Source: Actinomycetes bacterium
GTDB taxonomy: Bacteria; Actinomycetota; Actinomycetes; Propionibacteriales; Propionibacteriaceae
Direction of reading: 5' to 3'
Length of the DNA: 7,377 bases
Assembly (NCBI GenBank): GCA_023412435.1
Contig: JAEYNS010000058.1
Coordinates: 1-7,377 of the forward strand
The position numbers were made by a program, and so were the translations under genes. The notes beneath the pieces are model-generated. The model had not been told where the DNA came from, ran no database searches, and worked only from the letters and a program-made list of their open reading frames with translations. Shown in pieces: positions 1-6,331 of this stretch (position 1 is the first letter of the stretch; each line of letters begins with the position of its first letter).

Positions 1-2859
1 GGCGAGCAGCGCCTGGACGGCGAGCGCCGTCGTGTCGATGTCGGCACTGCCGCAGCCGGCGACGTAGCCGAACGACCCCAGGTTCGGGTGCCCGTCCTCG
101 GCGCAGGCCATCGCGGCGAAGGCGGTCACCGCCCGGGCCGGGACCCCCTGCTCGGAGCGGGCGAGGGCGAGGATGCCGAGGGAGGTCTTGAAGGCGTCGG
201 CGGCGGTGATGAACCGGCCGTCGGATCCGACCGCGTGCCGCAACTCGGCGATCAGGTCCCGGCTGCCGGCGCCGGCGGGATAGCGGGACGCGTCCAGCCC
301 GGCGACCTGCAGCGCCAGCACCGTCTTGGCGAGGTACGGCCACCGGTTCGCGACCTGGTCGGCGCTGCCGATGTACTCCTCGCCGGAGCCGAGCAGCTTC
401 TCGGCGGTCTGCTGAAGCTGCCGCCCGGCGACCCCGGAACCCGCCAGGGCGAAGACCGCATCGGCGGTCAGCCCCCAGTCGGTACGGCCGGCGTGGGCAA
501 GCACATCCCCGCCACGGGCGAGTTCACCGGCCAGCCAGCCGGCCGCAGCCCGCCCCGCGTCGACGGTCTCCTGCGCCACGGCCGCAACCGCGGGCGCCTT
601 CCCCTTGCGGGACAGCGCCGCCAGCGCCGCGTTCAGGTCCGCGACCGCCTCGTCGCCGGCGACCTGGTCGGCGGCGGGGTCGTCCAGCAGGGCCTCGCCC
701 GCGGCATCAGCCTGCCGCAGCGCGTCCCAGCTCGCCGCGGTGTAGTCGTCGGCGACGAGGTCGGCGGCCTCGGCCAGCGCCTGCTGCAGCGCCACCAGGT
801 CGAGCGGCGCGGCAGGCGCAGCGATCAGGGTGAGGTCGGGCAGCACGGAGTAAGTGCCGTCGACCTGGACCGCGTTCAGGCTTGCCGGCAGCCCCGCCGC
901 TGGAATCGTGCGGTGCGCGCCGGTCGGGGACCCGAAGTGGGTCTCGGCGATGCGGCCACCGGTGAGGGTGAAGCCGTCGGTCGCTGTGGCCGGGATCCTC
1001 ACCGTCAAGGTGTTGGCCGACGAGAACGTGTACTGGCCGCTGCTGCCGGTGTAAGTGGTGGTGCCGTCGGTGTAAACCGCCTTCGCGCCGGTGAAGTAGG
1101 GGTTGTACAGCGCGGCCAGCTTGGGGACCGGGAGCACCGCCCCGTCCAGATGGATCTTCACCTGGTCGCCGGGCTCAGGATCATCGCCGGGATCGGTCAC
1201 GTTCGTGATCTGCGGGCTGACCCGGGCGGCACGGATCGTCCGATAGGTGACGGCCTCGCCCTTCTCGGCCTTGATGATGGTGGTGCCCGGCTGCAGCGTC
1301 ACCCGGTAGCTGCCTTCGGTCGCGGACAACTCCTGAGTACCGTCGACGGCCGGGTTCCACGCCGTCACCCGGTCGGGCGAACCCGAGACCTGGACGGTCG
1401 CAGTGGCCTTCGACCCGGTCAGGTGCCAGGTGTCGAACTCGCTGTCCCAGGCGCCTCCGGCAGGTTTCGGGACCCTGATCGCCAGGTCGCCCGCCCCGGC
1501 CGGGCCGACCTCCACCACGAAGACCGCGGTACGGTCCTCGGCGGTCGCACCGTAGTGGGCCGACCCGACCGCGATCGCGTCGACGCCGACCTCGACCACG
1601 GCGGTGCCGGACGCCAGCGCGGTCAGCGTCGCCCGGCCGGGCAGCGTCTCCTCGGGGCTGACCGTGACCACGTCCTCGCCGCTGAGGACGGTGTAGCGGA
1701 AGTCGGGCTCGATCATCTTGTTGGCGGTGACGCTGTTGACGATCTGCCAGGGGGCGCGGAGGGCGCGCAGCGCGAACTCGTCCCCGACCTCGAGGCGCAG
1801 TTCGCCTGTCGCGCCGACATTCAGCAGCACCCCGGCGTCGTCGTAGGCCGCCTGCGCGAAGCCCGAGCTCTGCGTCGATCGCGGGTCGCCGTCGGCAGCG
1901 AAGGCCACAGTCGCCGCGCTGAGGCTGCTGATGAAGCCGGCCTGGGTCAGCTCTCCAGGTGCGCTGACGCGGTAGGCGTAGCTGCCGTCGGTGGCCGGCA
2001 CCTGGTAGTGGTGAGTCGCGGTGCCGTCGCCGTTGTCGAGCGTGGCCGCCGGGGTGACCGCAGCCGACCCGTAGTTCGCGGGCTGGTGCAGGATCATCAC
2101 CGTCGCATCGACCGGCGCGGTGAGCGCGTAGTTCGACACCGTGGTGAGCGCGACCGTCGCCTCTCGAACCTGGCGGTCGGTGGCCAGGGGATCGATCCCC
2201 ACCGCCAGCCCTGCCGAGCGCTCCGTGGCGGTGGCCGTCGAATCCTCGGCCGTGGTCAACGCCCGGATCAGCTCGGTGCGGTCGGCCATGGTGAAGAAGG
2301 GATCCCCACCCCAGCAGGTACTGCGCACCCCGAGATCGCAGCCGTAGCCGTAGAGGGTGAACTGCCACCGCACCACGTCCCCGTCGGACAGCGCGGTCGC
2401 CCCAGCGCTCGCCTCCGCGCCCACGTTGTTCACCGTGAGCATCCAGCCCGACATCGGGTTGTAGTCACCGGCGCCGAGGAATTCGTCACCGTTGGACGCG
2501 TCCAGGCTGAACCCGGGCTGCCGGGTCAGGTAGGACGGCACCGTGGCTTCGCCGGTGTCGAAGCCTGCGATGCCCTGCAGGTAGAACGCTGCGGAGTCGG
2601 CGCCACCGGAGGCGTCGACCTCGTGGCCGGCCTCGTCCAGGACAGCCAACGATGCCTCGGCAGCGGTGCTGCCTGACGGCACCCGGACTGCCACCGGCTC
2701 GATGTAGTAGCCCTGGCCAAGGTTGAAGCCCTCGAAGCTGAGATGGACGGTGATGTCCGCGGCGGCGCTGCTTGACACCGGCGGCACCCCGACGAGCAGC
2801 CCGAGGCTGACCAGCAGGACGGAGAGGAACTGGAAGATACGGCCCCGGCGTGATGGCAC
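1..2859 (-). CDS. Secreted transcobalamin-like protein: DUF4430 domain, beta-rich repeats, FIVAR-like helices, alpha/alpha toroid (3' end outside window)
   Basis: The visible part is 953 residues with no stop before the left edge. Residues 1-34 form a signal peptide: basic MPSRRGR, a Leu/Val-rich core, then SSSAAA as likely cleavage site. Residues about 50-175 match DUF4430: a strand/helix start near VAVRVPSG, then FLGAGDYNPMSGWMLTVNN (127-145) and LSDGDVVRWQFTLYGYGCDLG-like sequence (157-177), with Cys174 and Cys182 a possible disulfide. Residues 180-680 are beta-rich and probably Ig-like (for example 385-425). Residues 687-751 resemble FIVAR (YTAASWDAL at 706-714). From about 755 an alpha/alpha toroid begins, ending in DIDTTALAVQAL (941-952); Cys919 and Cys936 may pair. 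DUF4430 and such a toroid are the folds of animal transcobalamin, and the upstream cobalamin riboswitch supports a role in extracellular corrinoid binding; ligand binding is inference. The GTG at 2859 was chosen because it gives a compact signal peptide behind AAGG; GTG at 2877 or 2898 is possible. A C-terminal wall or membrane anchor would lie outside the window. Confidence 0.88.
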   Translation of the reverse strand, partial: MPSRRGRIFQFLSVLLVSLGLLVGVPPVSSSAAADITVHLSFEGFNLGQGYYIEPVAVRVPSGSTAAEASLAVLDEAGHEVDASGGADSAAFYLQGIAGFDTGEATVPSYLTRQPGFSLDASNGDEFLGAGDYNPMSGWMLTVNNVGAEASAGATALSDGDVVRWQFTLYGYGCDLGVRSTCWGGDPFFTMADRTELIRALTTAEDSTATATERSAGLAVGIDPLATDRQVREATVALTTVSNYALTAPVDATVMILHQPANYGSAAVTPAATLDNGDGTATHHYQVPATDGSYAYRVSAPGELTQAGFISSLSAATVAFAADGDPRSTQSSGFAQAAYDDAGVLLNVGATGELRLEVGDEFALRALRAPWQIVNSVTANKMIEPDFRYTVLSGEDVVTVSPEETLPGRATLTALASGTAVVEVGVDAIAVGSAHYGATAEDRTAVFVVEVGPAGAGDLAIRVPKPAGGAWDSEFDTWHLTGSKATATVQVSGSPDRVTAWNPAVDGTQELSATEGSYRVTLQPGTTIIKAEKGEAVTYRTIRAARVSPQITNVTDPGDDPEPGDQVKIHLDGAVLPVPKLAALYNPYFTGAKAVYTDGTTTYTGSSGQYTFSSANTLTVRIPATATDGFTLTGGRIAETHFGSPTGAHRTIPAAGLPASLNAVQVDGTYSVLPDLTLIAAPAAPLDLVALQQALAEAADLVADDYTAASWDALRQADAAGEALLDDPAADQVAGDEAVADLNAALAALSRKGKAPAVAAVAQETVDAGRAAAGWLAGELARGGDVLAHAGRTDWGLTADAVFALAGSGVAGRQLQQTAEKLLGSGEEYIGSADQVANRWPYLAKTVLALQVAGLDASRYPAGAGSRDLIAELRHAVGSDGRFITAADAFKTSLGILALARSEQGVPARAVTAFAAMACAEDGHPNLGSFGYVAGCGSADIDTTALAVQALLA

Positions 2860-2860
2860 A

Positions 2861-2883
2861 GGGCCTTGGCCCCGCACAGGGGC
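2861..2883 (-). promoter_or_regulatory. Two mutually exclusive hairpins over the ribosome-binding region (possible riboswitch expression platform)
   Basis: On the minus strand GCCCC-TGTGC-GGGGC (2883 to 2869) can form a 5-bp hairpin. Its right arm also belongs to a second hairpin, GGGC-CAAG-GCCC (2872 to 2861), which holds the presumed AAGG ribosome-binding site and ends one base before the GTG start. Only one of the two can form at a time. This is the layout expected of a translational on/off switch below the cobalamin aptamer. No U-tract follows, so transcription termination is not suggested. The pairing is seen in the sequence; its role is inferred, and short GC-rich hairpins are common in such DNA. 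Confidence 0.4.
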
Positions 2884-2974
2884 GTCAGATACGAGCACTG
2901 AACGTGTCTTTCGGATGAGCGATCCCGGGGACACGCAGCTTCTCGCTGTGGAGTTCCCCCGCAGACCTCGACGG

Positions 2975-3097
2975 ATGGAAACCGCTCCAACCAGGGCCGC
3001 GTATCGGACTCATCCCCCCGAAGGGGGCCTACCGTTGCGGGTCAGTTCCGGGCTTTGACCGGATTCCGCTGCCAAGGTCGGTATGAACTTGTGGTCA
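2975..3097 (-). promoter_or_regulatory. Cobalamin riboswitch
   Basis: Reading the minus strand, the element contains the conserved cobalamin aptamer blocks in order. TCCGG/CCGGA (3063-3059 with 3051-3047) forms a stem around a 7-base loop. CTGACCCGCAACGGTA follows (core CCCGCAACGGT at 3041-3031), then a CCCCC-UUCG-GGGGG hairpin (3027-3014), then the B12 box AGTCCGATACGCGGCC (3010-2995). A closing helix can form between TGACCA (3097-3092) and TGGTTG (2993-2988), and a small hairpin TGGA-GCGGTT-TCCA (2989-2976) overlaps its end and could be the kissing-loop partner. Outer limits are approximate. The family binds adenosyl- or other cobalamins and normally lowers expression when B12 is plentiful. 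It lies about 115-130 bases before the large secreted protein gene and is co-directional with it, so it most likely controls that gene. The compact linker before the B12 box suggests a short-form aptamer. Confidence 0.93.
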
Positions 3098-3099
3098 GG

Positions 3100-3105
3100 A
3101 TCCTA
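3100..3105 (-). promoter_or_regulatory. Possible -10 box for the riboswitch transcript
   Basis: TAGGAT on the minus strand fits the actinobacterial TANNNT -10 pattern. A start 6-8 bases downstream would place the RNA 5' end at or just inside the first pairing arm of the riboswitch, which suits a tightly placed aptamer. No convincing -35 hexamer is seen at 17-18 bases upstream. Confidence 0.4.
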
Positions 3106-3162
3106 GACCCTCCCAGACCCCGGCCGTGACCACTCGAGGACCGACCCCGCCACCCGCACCAC

Positions 3163-3178
3163 CGCCCGCAGGCGGGCG
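3163..3178. repeat. Perfect inverted repeat CGCCCGC-AG-GCGGGCG in the divergent spacer
   Basis: Seven-base arms around a 2-base centre, symmetric on both strands. It sits between the riboswitch promoter (minus) and the permease gene (plus). It could be an operator for a dimeric regulator shared by both genes, or form a 6-bp stem with a CAGG loop in the permease leader if transcription starts further upstream. A chance GC palindrome cannot be excluded. Confidence 0.35.
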
Positions 3179-3186
3179 CTCGCTGC

Positions 3187-3229
3187 GCACCTGGTGAGAT
3201 TCCGAGCCGCACTGCGGATACCTAGGGCC
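3187..3229 (+). other. Weak cobalamin-aptamer-like stretch upstream of the permease (possible remnant)
   Basis: On the plus strand GGTGAGATTCC (3193-3203) equals a common form of the conserved GGTGNNANTCC block of cobalamin riboswitches. It is followed by CCGCACTG, like a shortened CCCGCCACTG, and GCGGATACCTAGGGCC (3214-3229), which partly resembles a B12 box. The spacing is far too short for a complete aptamer and the paired stems are not apparent. This may be a decayed or deleted second riboswitch, or coincidence. Confidence 0.15.
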
Positions 3230-3235
3230 TACTCT
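3230..3235 (+). promoter_or_regulatory. Possible -10 box for the NiCoT permease gene
   Basis: TACTCT fits TANNNT and lies about 37 bases before the GTG start, which would leave a leader of roughly 30 bases. No recognisable -35 hexamer stands at the usual distance, so this is a weak call. Confidence 0.25.
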
Positions 3236-3271
3236 CAGACCGGCAGGACAAGGGCGGATGGGAGCTGGCTC

Positions 3272-4327
3272 GTGAGCGTGCGGTCCACGGTGTTGCCGTT
3301 GCTCTCCATGGGCCTGGTGATCGTTCTGCTGCATGTGGTCGGTTGGGGGGTGTTGCTCGGCGTTGTCGTGCCCCAGCACCTCATGGCGGGTCCGGGGCAG
3401 GTGTTCGGAGTGGGCCTGGGAGTGACCGCCTACGTCCTGGGCATGCGTCACGCGTTCGACGCGGATCACATCGCCGCCATCGACAACACCACCCGCAAGC
3501 AACTGGCCGAGGGTGGGCAACCGGTCTCGGTCGGCTTCTGGTTCTCGCTGGGCCATTCCACGATCGTCTTCGTCCTCGTCGCGCTGCTGGCCGCGGGGGT
3601 CTCGGCGCTGGCCGGGCAACTCGCCGACGACAACTCGATCCTGCAACAGACCACGGGACTGTTCGGCACCCTTGTCTCGGGTGTGTTCCTCGTGCTGATC
3701 GGGCTGGTGAACCTGGCCGTCCTTGTCGGGCTGGTGAAGGTGTACCGCAGGATGCGGTCCGGGACGGCCGGCGAGGCCGAACTGGAGGCACAGCTGCAGC
3801 AGCGCGGCCTGCTGGTCAGGCTGACCGGGCGGGCCACCCGGCTGGTCACCCGGCCCTGGCACATGTACCCGGTCGGCCTGCTGTTCGGGCTCGGGTTCGA
3901 CACCGCCACCGAGGTGGGACTGCTCGTGATCGCCGGCGGTGCCGCCGCCCTCAGCCTGCCCTGGTACGCCATCCTCACCCTTCCCGTGCTGTTCGCCGCG
4001 GGGATGTGCCTGCTCGACACCCTCGACGGTGTGCTGATGTTCCATGCCTACGGGTGGGCCAATGCCCGTCCCGTCCGCAAGGTCTACTACAACCTCACCG
4101 TCACCGGCCTGTCGGTGACCGTCGCCCTCCTGATCGGCGGGATCGAGCTCACCGGCGTGCTGGCCGACCAGCTGGGCATCCAGTCCGGACCACTCGCCTG
4201 GATCGGGCGCCTCGAGCTGCAGGATCTGGGCTATCTGCTCGTCGGGGTGTTCCTCGTCACCTGGCTGACCTCGGTCACGGTGTGGAAGCTCGGAAGAGTC
4301 GAGCAGCGCTGGAGCAGCACCAACTGA
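3272..4327 (+). CDS. NiCoT-family nickel/cobalt permease
   Basis: A 351-residue integral membrane protein that imports Ni2+ and/or Co2+ as a single-component secondary transporter (HoxN/NixA/NhlF family). The signature RHAFDADHIAAIDNTTRK spans residues 59-76 and contains HX4DH (His60, Asp65, His66), the metal-selectivity motif of the second membrane helix. Other family blocks are FSLGHSTIVF (91-100), LGFDTATEVGLL (207-218) and GMCLLDTLDG (244-253). About eight hydrophobic segments are visible, with a basic, charged cytosolic loop around 157-196; length is usual for the family. The GTG at 3272 has GGGAG 7 bases upstream; an upstream in-frame GTG at 3194 would add 26 polar residues unlike family N-termini. 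It is divergent from the riboswitch-controlled secreted protein, so cobalt for corrinoids is an attractive substrate, but sequence alone does not separate nickel from cobalt. No hydrogenase or urease gene is in view. Confidence 0.95.
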   Translation: MSVRSTVLPLLSMGLVIVLLHVVGWGVLLGVVVPQHLMAGPGQVFGVGLGVTAYVLGMRHAFDADHIAAIDNTTRKQLAEGGQPVSVGFWFSLGHSTIVFVLVALLAAGVSALAGQLADDNSILQQTTGLFGTLVSGVFLVLIGLVNLAVLVGLVKVYRRMRSGTAGEAELEAQLQQRGLLVRLTGRATRLVTRPWHMYPVGLLFGLGFDTATEVGLLVIAGGAAALSLPWYAILTLPVLFAAGMCLLDTLDGVLMFHAYGWANARPVRKVYYNLTVTGLSVTVALLIGGIELTGVLADQLGIQSGPLAWIGRLELQDLGYLLVGVFLVTWLTSVTVWKLGRVEQRWSSTN

Positions 4328-4349
4328 ACTCTGCTCGAGCATCGCCAGG

Positions 4350-4362
4350 CTGGGAGACCCAG
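4350..4362. terminator. Weak hairpin between convergent genes
   Basis: CTGGG-AGA-CCCAG forms a perfect 5-bp stem in the 42-base gap between the convergent permease and M20 genes. It is well placed to serve both, but it is short and has no T-run on either side, so termination function is uncertain. Confidence 0.3.
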
Positions 4363-4369
4363 GGCCGCT

Positions 4370-5593
4370 TCAGACGTCCTCTCCCAGAAACGCCATCGCG
4401 GCGACGACCAGAGCGTGGGTGCCGGTCCGCAGGGTGGGCTGAATGGCGGGCGCGAACGCCGGACTGTGGTTCGGGTGGATCGGCGCGTCGGGGAGAAACC
4501 CTCCGAACCCCCAGTAGGCGTAGGGCACGCCGAAGGCGTCCGGGATGACGCTGAAGTCCTCGCTGGCCGGCACCCGGTCAAGGTGGTGAACGCGGTCGGG
4601 TCCGAAGTGATCGGTGAACGCCGCAGTGATGAGGCTCGTGACGTCGGGGTCGCTCACTGTGAGTGGGTAGTGGTCGTAGTACTCGAACGCCGGGTCCCGC
4701 GGCGACCGCCCGGCGGCACACTCGGCACGCACGATCCGCTCGATCGCACCGACGACCGCGTCCCGTACCGCCGTGTCGTAGGTCCGGACGTTCACCAGAA
4801 GGACCGCCTGGTCAGGAATGATGTTGCTCTTTGCGCCCGCCTGGAGGCTGCCGACGGTCACCACGGCGAAATCAGCCGGAGAGATCTCGCGGGCCACGAT
4901 CGACTGCAGGCGCACCACGATTGAAGCGGCGATCAGCACAGGGTCCACGCTGAGGTGCGGCATGGACCCGTGCGACCCGGTTCCGAAGACGGTGATCCGG
5001 ATCGAGTCGCCCGCCGACAGCACGGGGCCGGCGGCGGTCGCGACATGACCGGCCTGCGGCGTGGTGAGGACGTGTTGGGCGAACGCCACGTCCGGCCTCG
5101 GAACCCGGCGGACCAGCCCGTCCTCCACCATCGCCTTCGCCCCTGCCGCAATCTCCTCGGCCGGCTGGAACAGCGCCACATAGGTGCCACTCCACGCCTC
5201 CCGGCCGGCAGCGAGCAGGTGGGCCGCCCCCAGGGCGGCGGCCACGTGCATGTCGTGACCGCAGGCATGCATCACTCCCACTGTGGACCCCTGAGCGTCG
5301 ACGGCGGTGGTCGTCGAGGCGTACGCCAGGCCGGTCGCCTCCGTCACCGGCAGGGCGTCCATGTCGGCGCGAGCGAGGACGGTCCGCCCCTCGCCGTTCG
5401 CCAGCACACCGACCACTCCGCCACCGACCTGGTGGACGTCGTAGCCGAACGACTCCAGTCGTCGAGTGACCTCCGCGGCGGTCTTGACCTCCTGGAGCGA
5501 CAACTCCGGGTTCTGGTGAAGCTGGCGATAGAACTCCTCCTGCCACACCAGGGTCTTGTCCGTGCCCGCGAGGACGCTGTCTACGGCGGCCAT
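4370..5593 (-). CDS. M20D-family metal-dependent amidohydrolase/peptidase
   Basis: A complete 407-residue cytosolic enzyme (no signal peptide) of the hippurate hydrolase / IAA-amino-acid hydrolase / N-acyl-amino-acid deacylase group, which cleaves an amide bond to release an amino acid from an acyl or aryl conjugate. The di-metal site is visible: Cys111 and His113 in ACGHDMH, Glu146-Glu147 in QPAEE, His174 in AQHV and His376 in PNHSPAF. An early conserved Asp lies in ARADMDALPV (74-83). Residues roughly 190-305 form the smaller lid/dimerisation domain, including GSHGSMPH (206-213) and GAKSNIIPD (253-261). Length is normal. The ATG at 5593 is preferred because GAGG precedes it by 9 bases; a GTG five codons earlier (5608) is the only other in-frame start. 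The substrate cannot be told from sequence. It converges with the permease and appears to be a single-gene unit. Confidence 0.94.
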   Translation of the reverse strand: MAAVDSVLAGTDKTLVWQEEFYRQLHQNPELSLQEVKTAAEVTRRLESFGYDVHQVGGGVVGVLANGEGRTVLARADMDALPVTEATGLAYASTTTAVDAQGSTVGVMHACGHDMHVAAALGAAHLLAAGREAWSGTYVALFQPAEEIAAGAKAMVEDGLVRRVPRPDVAFAQHVLTTPQAGHVATAAGPVLSAGDSIRITVFGTGSHGSMPHLSVDPVLIAASIVVRLQSIVAREISPADFAVVTVGSLQAGAKSNIIPDQAVLLVNVRTYDTAVRDAVVGAIERIVRAECAAGRSPRDPAFEYYDHYPLTVSDPDVTSLITAAFTDHFGPDRVHHLDRVPASEDFSVIPDAFGVPYAYWGFGGFLPDAPIHPNHSPAFAPAIQPTLRTGTHALVVAAMAFLGEDV

Positions 5594-5609
5594 CCCAACC
5601 TGCCTCACC

Positions 5610-5621
5610 CCCGCACGCGGG
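5610..5621. repeat. Short palindrome CCCGC-AC-GCGGG before the M20 gene
   Basis: Five-base arms with a 2-base centre, 16 bases upstream of the M20 ATG and just before its ribosome-binding site. It may be an operator half-site pair or a leader hairpin, or chance in GC-rich DNA. Confidence 0.2.
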
Positions 5622-5783
5622 CTTCGCGTTGACCCACCGCCCCGCGTCGGTCAGCCGAACGGTGAACATCTCCGCGCCCAGCATGACTCGCCGCCCGCGG
5701 AAACCCAACGGGGCGGCTCGTCCGGCAGCGGGTTATGCGTGCGGGCCCCGCGAACGAGCTCGTCTCGGGAATCAGCCCCGAGC

Positions 5784-5957
5784 ATGTTGCGCATCCTCGA
5801 CGATCTGGGCCGGGTCGCCACGAGCATCGCCGAACGGAACGTGGGCATAGCGCTCCAAGCGATCTGGCTCGGGATCGCCATCAGCGTCGCTTCGATGCTC
5901 GTACGTGGGGCAGGTGGGGCAGGAACTGCCCCCGATGGGCCCCGCGGGTACGTCTGA
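5784..5957 (+). CDS. Possible small single-span membrane protein (doubtful)
   Basis: A 57-residue ORF beginning MLRILDDLGRVATSIAERN. A charged amphipathic start is followed by a hydrophobic stretch of about 21 residues, VGIALQAIWLGIAISVASMLV (20-40 approximately, ending before RGAGG), and a Gly/Pro-rich tail. The first 40 codons have strong third-position GC, as expected for a real gene here, and the ORF ends just before the hairpin at 5998-6015, which could stop it. Against it, the nearest purine-rich sequence (GGGAA) is 12 bases from the ATG and no family is recognised. The frame stays open upstream into the M20 gene on the other strand, so a different start is possible. Function unknown. 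Confidence 0.28.
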   Translation: MLRILDDLGRVATSIAERNVGIALQAIWLGIAISVASMLVRGAGGAGTAPDGPRGYV

Positions 5958-5997
5958 GCGAGCCCCGAACCGGGTGAAGTTGCTTGTCAGATCCTGT

Positions 5998-6015
5998 TCT
6001 CCCTCGTCAGGGAGA
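5998..6015 (-). terminator. Hairpin terminator below tRNA-Leu
   Basis: TCTCCCT-GACG-AGGGAGA on the minus strand is a perfect 7-bp stem with a 4-base loop, starting 14 bases after the tRNA 3' end. No T-run follows, which is common in high-GC actinobacteria. Being symmetric, it could also stop transcription arriving on the plus strand. Confidence 0.55.
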
Positions 6016-6029
6016 CCGTAACCAGGGTG

Positions 6030-6112
6030 TGCGCGAGAGAGGAGTTGAACCTCCACGTCCTTTCGGACACACGGACCTGAACCGTGCGCGTCTGCCATTC
6101 CGCCACTCGCGC
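6030..6112 (-). tRNA. tRNA-Leu (anticodon CAG)
   Basis: The 83-base gene folds fully. The acceptor stem is GCGCGAG/CTCGCGC with discriminator A. The anticodon stem CACGG/CCGTG encloses loop TTCAGGT, giving anticodon CAG (6079-6077), which reads CUG. A long variable arm (TGTCCGAAAGGACG) is typical of a class II leucine tRNA, and the T arm is GGAGG-TTCAACT-CCTCT. The 3' CCA is not encoded (CAC follows A73), so it must be added after transcription. The gene stands alone, with its own likely promoter and a hairpin downstream. Confidence 0.97.
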
Positions 6113-6139
6113 CCGGCCCCCGAAGGAGCCAGCCGAACG

Positions 6140-6145
6140 AGGGTA
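6140..6145 (-). promoter_or_regulatory. Possible -10 box for tRNA-Leu
   Basis: TACCCT on the minus strand fits TANNNT and lies 27 bases before the tRNA 5' end, leaving a leader of about 20 bases for RNase P to remove. The -35 region (TTCTCA at about 18 bases) is a poor match. Confidence 0.4.
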
Positions 6146-6217
6146 GCATCCCCGGCGCGTGACTGAGAAACCGGCCTCGCCCTGCAGAATCCCGTCGCCA
6201 CCGCCGACATGGCTGCA

Positions 6218-6223
6218 TATTCT
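6218..6223 (+). promoter_or_regulatory. Possible -10 box for treY
   Basis: TATTCT, in a short AT-richer island of otherwise GC-rich spacer, is the best -10 candidate before treY, about 110 bases upstream of the start. No clear -35 hexamer accompanies it. Confidence 0.3.
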
Positions 6224-6331
6224 CCTTATGCGGGCTGTGGTGACCGGATCGTGCGGACCGGGGCATCGGACGATCCCCGACGGCGCCCTGCGGACCGCCT
6301 GCTAGGTTGGCGAGGACCCCGGAGGTAGCCC

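Larger units (their letters stand above)
5594..6029. other. Mostly non-coding spacer between the M20 gene and tRNA-Leu
   Basis: This 436-base stretch must hold the M20 promoter (minus strand), but no convincing -35/-10 pair was found. It contains a CCCGC-AC-GCGGG palindrome close to the M20 start, a doubtful small plus-strand ORF, and a strong hairpin below the tRNA. Other open frames here are short, atypical in composition, or overlap the tRNA gene. Confidence 0.6.

Noticed and set aside
1181..2368. Minus-strand open frame of 395 codons inside the secreted protein gene
   Set aside because: Out of register with the domain-bearing frame and extremely Arg/Gly-rich; a shadow of the real gene on the same strand.
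88..2676. Long plus-strand open frame of 862 codons opposite the secreted protein gene
   Set aside because: Its product is an Arg/Gly/Val-rich low-complexity string with no recognisable domain, while the minus-strand frame gives a signal peptide, DUF4430 and FIVAR-like motifs in register. It is a high-GC shadow.
3095..4342. Minus-strand open frame covering the whole permease gene
   Set aside because: Composition rich in His, Gln, Gly and Asp without motifs, whereas the plus frame carries all NiCoT signatures.
6030..6112. tRNA-Leu as an integration site for a mobile element
   Set aside because: No integrase gene and no repeat of the tRNA 3' end are present in the window; both flanks look like ordinary chromosome.
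5772..6266. Minus-strand open frame of 164 codons running through tRNA-Leu
   Set aside because: It reads straight through a perfectly folded tRNA gene and has no ribosome-binding site or family; not a protein gene.
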